Assembly: GCA_002197545.1 (NCBI GenBank)
Contig: NFUO01000101.1
Location: 1-11,476, forward strand
Direction: 5' to 3'
DNA length: 11,476 nucleotides
Source: Acidobacteria subdivision 2 bacterium RH1 MAG20
Lineage (GTDB): Bacteria; Acidobacteriota; Terriglobia; Terriglobales; Acidobacteriaceae
Part shown: positions 1 to 5,346 of the stretch, piece by piece
How the letters are laid out: every line of letters starts with the position of its first letter
How positions within the stretch are numbered: position 1 is the first letter of the stretch
The notes under the pieces: model-generated
The model's database searches: none
The model's input: the letters and a program-made list of their open reading frames with translations, nothing else
Told to the model about the DNA's origin: nothing
Program-made: the position numbers and the translations under genes

Positions 1-19
1 AACCTGTTGAGACACCACA

Positions 20-70
20 GCTAAAGCCGCACTACAGACAGGACACTTATGGCACGGCTGAAGCCGTGCC
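20..70. repeat. REP-like palindromic element
   Basis: Positions 51-70 form a hairpin: GGCACGGC, loop TGAA, GCCGTGCC (8 bp, perfect). About 25 bases earlier a weaker related core, GCTAAAGC (20-27), resembles its centre, so the element may be a degenerate pair of palindromes. No T-run follows the stem on either strand, so it is not a convincing intrinsic terminator although it lies just past the stop codon of the minus-strand gene ending at 101. From memory, similar GGCACGGCT-type palindromes recur between genes in Acidobacteria of the Granulicella/Edaphobacter group. That is recollection, not a search, and copy number cannot be judged here. Confidence 0.5.
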
Positions 71-100
71 CTTAACAAAACAGACTTTTCGGCAATCACT

Positions 101-898
101 TCAGCCCCCGATTCGAGCGACGATGGTTTTCTGGAGATCCCCCCGCCCCAGGCTGGTATAGGTCGCGCCGTTGGTGGTTGCGTATGCGTTGACGTTGGAG
201 AGGGTGATGGGGTTGTGGTGGGTTGGGTTTGTGGTGGAGGTGGGAGAACAGGCAAGGGCAACGGCGAAATACAGGGGTCTCTCCGCTACGGCGGCAAAAG
301 CGCCGCCTTCGGTCGAGATGACGTGCATTTGACGTGTCGAGAAGGCGGGGGCCTGGAGTGCGGAGATGGTGCCGGTTACAGGAGCAATGAATGCGCTGGC
401 GTTGAGGTTGGGCAGGATGGTGGGTTCGGGATCGGAGGACTGGGGAGGGGTGAGTGGCGCTTCGTCCACGTCCTCAGGCGCCAGATCGCCGTAGCGCGGG
501 TTGATGAGGACCTGTTCGACGGGTGGCTGGTTATCGGATTTGGCTTTGGCTTCGTCGGTTTCGGGCAGGTTGAGGCTGGCGATCTGCAAGCCGTAGAGGA
601 GCAGTCCGGCTTGTTTCGTCGGGAGGCGATCGCAGGCAATGCGTTGCAGTACCTCGGTGATGGCGGCCAGGATGGAGCTGCGGTCTTCGAGTGGAGGCAG
701 CTCGAACTCGGTCCAGGTGCGGCGGTGGCGCTTCTCTTCGGCGAAGCCGCGAGTCATGAGATGGTAGTAGCAGAAATGTTCGCCGCGCAGCGATGGGCTG
801 CCGCAGCGGTGGCCGTCGATGAAGATGTGGCGGCAGCGGTAGCGTTTGGATGGGTCTTGCGTGGGCTCGATTGTGGCGTCGATGGTCTGGTGTGTCAT
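101..898 (-). CDS. Hypothetical protein with C-x9-C-x10-C-x2-H motif
   Basis: A 265-aa protein of unknown function. The start at 898 is chosen because AGGAGG (908-913) lies 9 nt upstream; the frame is open further back to 1060, but that part is leader. Residues 22-46 carry Cys22, Cys32, Cys43 and His46 in a GHRCGSPSLRGEHFCYYH context, probably a small zinc-binding knuckle. Residues 65-112 form a second conserved-looking block (ELPPLEDR, then KQAGLLLYGLQIASLNLP), likely helical. After about residue 113 the protein is Pro/Ser/Thr-rich and probably disordered. Residues 193-211 are encoded by a palindromic repeat (266-322), so the tail may be an accident of repeat insertion. I recall proteins with this motif in many Acidobacteria, without a known role. 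No signal peptide or membrane segment is visible. A DNA/RNA-binding role is a guess from the Cys/His motif. Confidence 0.75.
   Translation of the reverse strand: MTHQTIDATIEPTQDPSKRYRCRHIFIDGHRCGSPSLRGEHFCYYHLMTRGFAEEKRHRRTWTEFELPPLEDRSSILAAITEVLQRIACDRLPTKQAGLLLYGLQIASLNLPETDEAKAKSDNQPPVEQVLINPRYGDLAPEDVDEAPLTPPQSSDPEPTILPNLNASAFIAPVTGTISALQAPAFSTRQMHVISTEGGAFAAVAERPLYFAVALACSPTSTTNPTHHNPITLSNVNAYATTNGATYTSLGRGDLQKTIVARIGG
266..322. repeat. Palindromic repeat embedded in a coding region
   Basis: The core is GGCGGC (290-295), loop aaaagc, GCCGCC (302-307), a perfect 6-bp stem. Flanks GTCTCTCCG (278-286) and, on the opposite arm, GTCATCTCGACCG (minus strand, from 322) extend it as an imperfect longer stem. 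On the minus strand it reads GTCATCTCGACCGAAGGCGG, then ends in GAGAGACCCCTGTATTTC. I recognise this pattern as a type of interspersed repeat usually found between genes in Acidobacteria (recollection, not a search). Here it is read in frame as residues 193-211 of the minus-strand gene. Confidence 0.55.
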
Positions 899-907
899 GG
901 GTGTCCC

Positions 908-913
908 CCTCCT
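908..913 (-). promoter_or_regulatory. Strong ribosome binding site deciding the start at 898
   Basis: On the minus strand the sequence reads AGGAGGGGGACACCC then ATG. AGGAGG is a perfect Shine-Dalgarno core 9 nt from the start codon. It settles the start at 898 rather than at 1060, which has no such site. Confidence 0.8.
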
Positions 914-919
914 GTACTT

Positions 920-978
920 AAGTCCTAAAGTCTTCAAAAGAAAGGGCCTGCCGGTGGACTTCGGGCAGACCTTGTCTG
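920..978 (-). ncRNA. Candidate structured leader: hairpin plus pseudoknot upstream of RBS
   Basis: In the minus-strand transcript, AAGGTCTGCC (973-964) pairs with GGCAGGCCCTT (952-942) as a 10-bp stem containing one U-G pair and one bulged C. The 11-nt loop is CGAAGTCCACC. Loop bases AAGTCC (961-956) are perfectly complementary to GGACTT (925-920), which sits six nucleotides before the AGGAGG ribosome-binding site; this would make an H-type pseudoknot beside it. The 5' arm can alternatively pair in a competing hairpin CAGAC-AAG-GTCTG (978-966), so two exclusive states are possible. All of this is read from complementarity by eye. No energy calculation or covariation supports it, and I do not recognise a named riboswitch. 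Confidence 0.45.
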
Positions 979-996
979 GTTTCGGGTTAAATGTAA

Positions 997-1019
997 AAGC
1001 CCGGCGCGAGGCCGGGCTT
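997..1019 (-). terminator. Terminator-like hairpin, possibly an attenuator
   Basis: AAGCCCGGC (997-1005), loop GCGAG and GCCGGGCTT (1011-1019) form a perfect 9-bp, GC-rich stem. On the minus strand it is followed by TTTTACATTT and on the plus strand by CTTCTTGTTT, so it could work in either direction. On the minus strand it lies downstream of the glycosyltransferase stop (1073) and would end that transcript. It also lies downstream of the predicted promoter at 1041-1049, so it would sit inside the leader of the next gene and could attenuate it. Confidence 0.6.
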
Positions 1020-1040
1020 CTTGTTTGACTGTCTGAGTTA

Positions 1041-1049
1041 ATTATAGCA
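1041..1049 (-). promoter_or_regulatory. Extended -10 promoter for the Cys/His-motif gene
   Basis: On the minus strand the sequence is TGCTATAAT: a perfect -10 hexamer (1041-1046) with the TGn extension (1047-1049). A start near 1034 would give a leader of roughly 135 nt before the start codon at 898. A perfect TTGACA also lies at 1055-1060, but its 8-nt distance from the -10 is too short for a sigma-70 -35 element. At normal spacing only weak matches (such as CTCAGA) are seen, which fits an extended -10 promoter. Confidence 0.55.
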
Positions 1050-1072
1050 GTGGGTGTCAAGGGGTCTGAGAA

Positions 1073-3094
1073 TCAATTGCTCCGTCCGGGGGCGCTCAAA
1101 GCGGCCAGTTTTTTTTCGAGGATGGGTCTCCAGTGCTCCTGCGAAGTTGGCTCCATCTCCGGTACGCGGTTAAGGGCTACGGTGTAGGCGGAGCGGGCCC
1201 CATTGGGATTTCCGTTGGCGGCGAAGGCGTCGCCCAGTGCGATATTGGCGTCGAAGCCGTTTGGAACGAGTGCCACGGCCTGATGCGCCGCGCTGAGTGC
1301 TGCTTGCGGGTCCTTTTTCAACTCTCTTTTCGTCTGCTGTTCGTATTCGAGAGCTGCCGCCTCCGGCAGCGCGAAGTCTCCGTTGAAGACCGCGACACCG
1401 TTGGCAATGATGTCGTCCGGCTTGCGCTCGAAGAGAGCCTGGTAGGGATTCCGCAGCTTTGTTCCGAACTCGAACCCGTTCAGGTCGCCAAAGCTGATGA
1501 GAATGGGACCGTGTACCACGGGCGGCAGAGAGATGTCTCCTTCGGACATGGTGTCCATGGTTGGAAGGAGCTTGCAGGGGATGCCGTAGTCGCTGGGAAG
1601 AAGGAAGGGTGCGGGGAAGTAGGCGAACCAGCATTGCCTTACGTGGTGGGCATCGACCCACTGCCTGGTCCACTTCAACTCCTGACCCCACTCGGTCGCG
1701 GAGTCGGAGAAGTAGAGGTGAGTCTTTGCCGGGCCGCCCCAGAGGACGTTCGCGTAGGGCATGTAGTTGGGGAACATCCGCACCGAGTCCACCACATGCC
1801 ACAGGAGCAGCGGAGCTACAACGTAGATCCATGCTTTGCGTTGCTGAATCAGCCATCCCGTGCCCGCGCCTGCCAGCGCAAAGACGAAGGGGAATACCGG
1901 CAGCACATGGCGTACACCGATATTGAGCGGGCCTGCCATGGCGACAGCAAGGTAAAACACAGCGGGCAGCGTTAGAAAGAAGACTTCGCGGGGGCGGCGG
2001 ACCTTGCCGGTGGCGAAGGCGTAGATGGCGAGGGCCAACAGGCCGAGTACGCCGATGCTCCACTTGAGCGAGAGCAGTACGGGAAAGTAAAACCACTGGC
2101 CGTGAGCGTAGAGTTTGCCGAAGAAGTAGGTCGGCATGAACATGCCTACTCTTTGAACGTCGACGAGGCCGTAAAGGTAGCTCTCGGGCAGGAGATGGTA
2201 GTGGGCGCAGAAGGAGATCAGGCCCCTCATGACCGGAGAGAGAGAGGCCATCTGGTGGGCGAGCGGCGGCATAACCTCGCCGATGGGATGCATGGCGTAT
2301 CGGAAGCTGTAGACCCCCCAGAGGACAAAGAGGGCTATCGACGCAATCGCGCCCATGCCGAGGAGCATCTGTTTTGTGACACGGGTGGGCAATGCACCGG
2401 CGGCTTTCCATCTGCCTGCGAGATCTCCGATGGCGAGGAGCACAAGCAGCGGCAGAAGGGCTGCCGCGGAGTGTTTGGCAGAGAGAGCCAGGCCGACGGC
2501 GAGACCGCAGAGAATGGCACGGCGCCATCGCATCTCTTTCACAAAGCGATAGAAGGTATAGACGGCGGCGAAGAAGCCGCAGGCTGCGCCCATGTCGGTG
2601 GTGACGAAGGGCGCATTGGTGAGCACGGTGGGATCGAAGACGAAGAGCGTCATTGCGATCAGCCCGGCAGCGGTGCCGAACATCTCGTTGCCTGCCACAA
2701 AGAGCAGCAGAGCCAGCACGAGCGCGAAGATGAGGACGGTCATGTGAATGCGGAAGAGCAGGGTGTCCGCGCTGTAATGGCCGCCGTATTGAGGACCGTT
2801 GCGGAAGAGCAGCTCGCGTCCGCCGTAGTAGGACTCCGACTTGAAGTATCGGTCCTGCCGGGGAGCGATCTTGAGATCGAGCGGCAGCAGCGGCAGGGTT
2901 GCGACGAGCTTAACCAGCGGCGGATGCTCCGGATTGAGGCTGTATTCGCCGTGCTTCCAGTTCATGTAACCGGCGTAGATGTGATCACCCTCGTCCCAAC
3001 TGGCGGACTCACGCCGCGTCGATAACCCGACTTCTGTGACCATGATGAGCAGCAGGAGGAGAACCGTTCCCCCGACCCAGTACCTCCGCTTCAT
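1073..3094 (-). CDS. GT39-family membrane glycosyltransferase with TPR-like tail
   Basis: A 673-aa polytopic membrane protein of the GT-C fold, related to the protein mannosyltransferase/ArnT group, which transfers a sugar from a lipid-linked donor at the outer face of the inner membrane. The first membrane helix is at residues 8-24. The first periplasmic loop carries Asp34-Glu35 (SASWDEGDH), the expected catalytic/metal position, followed by NPEHPPL (54-60), a hallmark of the family. A second motif, FDPTVLTNAPFVTTD (153-167), matches the conserved acidic site after later helices. Several hydrophobic segments follow up to about residue 440, then a soluble domain. Residues 583-645 look like a TPR helix pair (DANIALGDAFAANGNPNGAR). 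The start is supported by GGAGG 6 nt upstream (3101-3105). Acceptor and sugar cannot be told. It is divergent from the nicotinate phosphoribosyltransferase gene. Confidence 0.82.
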   Translation of the reverse strand: MKRRYWVGGTVLLLLLIMVTEVGLSTRRESASWDEGDHIYAGYMNWKHGEYSLNPEHPPLVKLVATLPLLPLDLKIAPRQDRYFKSESYYGGRELLFRNGPQYGGHYSADTLLFRIHMTVLIFALVLALLLFVAGNEMFGTAAGLIAMTLFVFDPTVLTNAPFVTTDMGAACGFFAAVYTFYRFVKEMRWRRAILCGLAVGLALSAKHSAAALLPLLVLLAIGDLAGRWKAAGALPTRVTKQMLLGMGAIASIALFVLWGVYSFRYAMHPIGEVMPPLAHQMASLSPVMRGLISFCAHYHLLPESYLYGLVDVQRVGMFMPTYFFGKLYAHGQWFYFPVLLSLKWSIGVLGLLALAIYAFATGKVRRPREVFFLTLPAVFYLAVAMAGPLNIGVRHVLPVFPFVFALAGAGTGWLIQQRKAWIYVVAPLLLWHVVDSVRMFPNYMPYANVLWGGPAKTHLYFSDSATEWGQELKWTRQWVDAHHVRQCWFAYFPAPFLLPSDYGIPCKLLPTMDTMSEGDISLPPVVHGPILISFGDLNGFEFGTKLRNPYQALFERKPDDIIANGVAVFNGDFALPEAAALEYEQQTKRELKKDPQAALSAAHQAVALVPNGFDANIALGDAFAANGNPNGARSAYTVALNRVPEMEPTSQEHWRPILEKKLAALSAPGRSN

Positions 3095-3203
3095 GCAATT
3101 CCTCCGTGTTCGCGATGATATAGGAGCGAAGGCTTACTGCTGGTGTTGAGTGCGTGTCGGGAAACAGGTTGCGTGTTGTGGGGGCTCGGGGGAGACTGTT
3201 GGC

Positions 3204-4508
3204 ATGAATGTTAATTTTGCGGAGCGGGCGCATAACCATAACTGGAAGCTGGACCCGATTGTGCGGTCGCTGCTGGATACGGATTTTTATAAGCTGCTGA
3301 TGCTGCAGTTCATCTGGAAGAACTTTCCCCAGGTGCAGGTGACCAGCGAGGTGGTGAACCGGACGGTTTCGGTGAAGCTGGCTGAGCGGGTGGAGGCGGC
3401 GGCGCTGATCGAACAGATGGAGCATGTGCGCGGGCTGCGGTTTCGCAAGAGCGAGATGGTTTGGCTGGCGGGAAATACCTTCTATGGGACGCGGAGCATC
3501 TTCGAGCCAAAGTTTCTGGAGTGGATGGAGCGGGACTTCAAACTAAGCGATTACGAGGTGATGGAGCAGGACGGGCAACTGGTGCTGCGGTTCAGCGGGC
3601 TTTGGACCGAGGTGACGATGTGGGAGATCTATGCGCTTGCCATTGTGAGCGAGTTGAAGACGCGGTCGGCGCTGGCGGAGTTGAGTGAACTGGAGTTGGA
3701 CGTTTTGTATGCGCGGGCGAAGACTCGGCTGTGGGGGAAGATTGAGATCTTGCGCGGAGTGGAGGACCTGGAGCTGTCGGACTTTGGGACGCGGCGGCGG
3801 CATAGTTTTTTGTGGCAGGAGTATGCGGTCGAGGCGCTGCGGGCGGGGCTGGGGACTCGGCTGACGGGTACTTCGAATACGGCGCTGGCTTATAAGCATG
3901 ACCTCGAAGCGATGGGGACGAATGCGCACGAGCTGCCGATGGCGATGGCGGCGATGGCGACGAGCGATGAAGAGTTGCGGGCTTCGCAGTACAAGGTGCT
4001 GGAGCTTTGGCAGAAGAGCTATGGCGGCGCTCTGCTGGTGATGCTGCCGGATACGTTTGGGACGACGCAGTTTCTGGAGGGCGCTCCGGACTGGGTGGCG
4101 GACTGGACGGGACAGCGGGTAGACAGTAAAGATCCGATGGTTGCCGGGGATGAGTATATTGCCTGGTTGATGCGACGGGGGCGGGATGCGAGAGGGAAGC
4201 GGCTGATCGCTTCGGATGGACTGGATGTTGAGGACATCGTTCGACTGGATGAATATTTTCGTGGGCGGATTCGGTTCAGCGCTGGCTGGGGGACTCTATT
4301 GACGAATGATTTTAGAGGGTGCCATCCAAGGAGCGAGGACACGCTGGAGCCGATTAGCCTGGTTTGCAAGTTGATGACGGTGGAGGGCAGACCGGCGGTG
4401 AAGTTGAGCGATAATTCGCATAAGTCGACCGGGCCTGCGGAGGAGATTGCGCGGTATCGGCGGGTGTTTGGGAGTACGGAGGTGGAAGGGGCCGTGGTGG
4501 TGGTTTGA
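3204..4508 (+). CDS. pncB: Nicotinate phosphoribosyltransferase
   Basis: Converts nicotinate and PRPP, with ATP hydrolysis, to nicotinate mononucleotide in the NAD salvage (Preiss-Handler) route; cytosolic. The 434-aa product is slightly longer than E. coli PncB (about 400). Near the N-terminus, LLDTDFYKLLM (about 23-33) matches the family's DTDxYK motif. The TSNTALAYKHDLEAMGTNAHE segment contains His242, the position of the phosphorylated catalytic histidine (AHE). FGTTQFLE and the late KLSDNSHKSTGP segment correspond to phosphate/PRPP-binding parts of the barrel. The frame is open upstream to 3150, but the start at 3204 is preferred because GGGGGAG (3188-3194) lies 9 nt upstream and the protein then begins close to the family start. 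It stands alone, divergent from the glycosyltransferase with 109 bases between them, in which I see no strong promoter. Confidence 0.92.
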   Translation: MNVNFAERAHNHNWKLDPIVRSLLDTDFYKLLMLQFIWKNFPQVQVTSEVVNRTVSVKLAERVEAAALIEQMEHVRGLRFRKSEMVWLAGNTFYGTRSIFEPKFLEWMERDFKLSDYEVMEQDGQLVLRFSGLWTEVTMWEIYALAIVSELKTRSALAELSELELDVLYARAKTRLWGKIEILRGVEDLELSDFGTRRRHSFLWQEYAVEALRAGLGTRLTGTSNTALAYKHDLEAMGTNAHELPMAMAAMATSDEELRASQYKVLELWQKSYGGALLVMLPDTFGTTQFLEGAPDWVADWTGQRVDSKDPMVAGDEYIAWLMRRGRDARGKRLIASDGLDVEDIVRLDEYFRGRIRFSAGWGTLLTNDFRGCHPRSEDTLEPISLVCKLMTVEGRPAVKLSDNSHKSTGPAEEIARYRRVFGSTEVEGAVVVV

Positions 4509-4568
4509 GGAAGGCAGCGGTGAGGAAATCGATACTGCATTCAAATCATCGTGTCCAAATGTGTTTCC

Positions 4569-4598
4569 ATTGCATGTAATGCATTTTTACATTACTAT
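4569..4598 (+). promoter_or_regulatory. Promoter/operator of the vapBC operon
   Basis: A markedly AT-rich stretch. A -35-like TTGCAT (4570-4575) and a -10-like TACTAT (4593-4598) are 17 nt apart. Overlapping dyads fill the space between them: TGCAT-GTA-ATGCA (4571-4583), AATGCATT (4578-4585), TGTAA/TTACA (4575-4591) and GTAATG/CATTAC (4576-4595). Type II antitoxins usually repress their own promoters by binding such inverted repeats, so this is the likely autoregulatory site. The hexamers are only moderate matches. Confidence 0.45.
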
Positions 4599-4625
4599 TT
4601 AATTTGAGATATGAGGACCAGGTTA

Positions 4626-4889
4626 ATGACCACTTTGACCGTAACTGCGCGGGGCCAAGTCACATTCCGCAAGGATGTGCTGCAACATCTTGGCATTGAG
4701 CCAGGAGAGAAAATCGAGTTGGACAAGCTGCCGGACGGCCGGGTGGCGCTCAAGGCCGTGCGGCCTGCCGGAAAGATAGACAGCTTCCTTGGGCTGCTCG
4801 CGGGCAGAACCAAGAAGATTGCGACCTTGGACGAGATTAATGAGGCGGCAGCCGCAGGCTGGGCTGGACAAAAGGCTGGGCAGAGATGA
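4626..4889 (+). CDS. vapB: AbrB/MazE-type antitoxin VapB
   Basis: An 87-aa antitoxin with an N-terminal SpoVT-AbrB swapped-hairpin DNA-binding domain (residues 1-45; TLTVTARGQVTFRKDVLQHL, then PGEKIEL). The C-terminal tail (about 50-87; DSFLGLLAGRTKKIATLDEI) would wrap the toxin and block its active site. The start at 4626 is chosen over the in-frame ATG at 4611 because GAGG (4613-4616) lies 9 nt upstream and the product then begins MTTLTVTARGQ, the usual beginning of this family. Its stop overlaps the toxin start as ATGA, implying translational coupling. It probably represses its own promoter through the dyads at 4571-4595. Confidence 0.85.
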   Translation: MTTLTVTARGQVTFRKDVLQHLGIEPGEKIELDKLPDGRVALKAVRPAGKIDSFLGLLAGRTKKIATLDEINEAAAAGWAGQKAGQR

Positions 4890-5284
4890 AGATCGCCCCG
4901 GACACGAACATTCTTGTCCGCGCCGTGGTACGCGACGATGAAAAACAGGCCCAGGCTGCCGCCAGACTTCTCAAGGATGCCGAGCTCATCGCCGTTTCGC
5001 TGCCATGTCTCTGCGAGTTCGTTTGGGTGCTGCGCCGGGTTTACAACTTCGGGTTACAGGATATTTCCGCTGCGCTCGCTGCGTTGCTCGATGCCAGCAA
5101 TGTTGTCGTGAATCGCCCAGCTGTAGACGCTGGATTAGCGATTCTGAACGCAGGCGGAGACTTTGCCGATGGCCTGATCGCTTACGAGGGCAGCTGGCTG
5201 GGTGGCGAAATCTTCGTTTCCTTCGACAAGAAGGCTGTCTCCCTGATTGGGAAACAGGGGCAGCAGACCAAATTGCTGGTTTGA
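4886..5284 (+). CDS. vapC: PIN-domain toxin VapC (ribonuclease)
   Basis: A 132-aa PIN-domain protein, the expected VapC length. VapC toxins are Mg2+-dependent endoribonucleases that cut specific RNAs, often tRNA or rRNA, and are held inactive by VapB. All four expected acidic residues are visible: Asp6 (APDTNIL), Glu44 (LCEFVWVL), Asp95 (DFADGLIAYEG) and Asp114 (VSFDKKA). The frame is intact, so the toxin is probably active. It overlaps vapB by four bases. The RNA target cannot be inferred. The pair is less G-skewed than its neighbours and lies behind an AT-rich spacer, compatible with horizontal arrival. Confidence 0.88.
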   Translation: MKIAPDTNILVRAVVRDDEKQAQAAARLLKDAELIAVSLPCLCEFVWVLRRVYNFGLQDISAALAALLDASNVVVNRPAVDAGLAILNAGGDFADGLIAYEGSWLGGEIFVSFDKKAVSLIGKQGQQTKLLV

Positions 5285-5309
5285 TAAGCCGTCGATCAGA
5301 AAGCAGAGA

Positions 5310-5340
5310 CTGAGAACCGACAATCGCGTCCGGATATACT
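5310..5340 (+). promoter_or_regulatory. Candidate promoter giving a leaderless nuclease mRNA
   Basis: TATACT (5335-5340) is a good -10 hexamer ending only 6 nt before the ATG at 5347, so transcription would begin at or next to the A of the start codon. CTGAGA (5310-5315) is a possible -35 at a long 19-nt spacing. No Shine-Dalgarno sequence precedes the ATG, as expected for a leaderless message. Prediction only. Confidence 0.4.
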
Positions 5341-5346
5341 GCGGGC

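Noticed and set aside
51..70. Intrinsic terminator for the gene ending at 101
   Set aside because: The hairpin is strong but no T-run follows on the minus strand. It is better described as a REP-like palindrome.
899..1060. Extending the Cys/His-motif protein 54 residues upstream in the same open frame
   Set aside because: This stretch contains the hairpins and the -10 element, has no ribosome-binding site at 1060, and a perfect AGGAGG supports the start at 898.
1041..1060. Perfect TTGACA plus TATAAT read as a classical promoter
   Set aside because: The spacer is only 8 nt, far shorter than sigma-70 tolerates. The extended -10 alone is the better explanation.
1170..2528. A 452-codon open frame overlapping the glycosyltransferase on the same strand in another frame
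   Set aside because: The product is Arg/Pro/Ser-rich nonsense with no recognisable domain, and the overlapping frame encodes a clear GT39 protein. It is a high-GC shadow.
2102..3025. A 307-codon open frame antisense to the glycosyltransferase
   Set aside because: Its composition (Glu/Gly/His-rich) is that of a reverse-complement shadow of membrane-protein codons, and no motif or ribosome-binding site supports it.
3150..3203. An upstream start for nicotinate phosphoribosyltransferase
   Set aside because: The extra 18 residues (Cys/Gly-rich) do not resemble the family and the purine-rich site at 3188-3194 fits the ATG at 3204.
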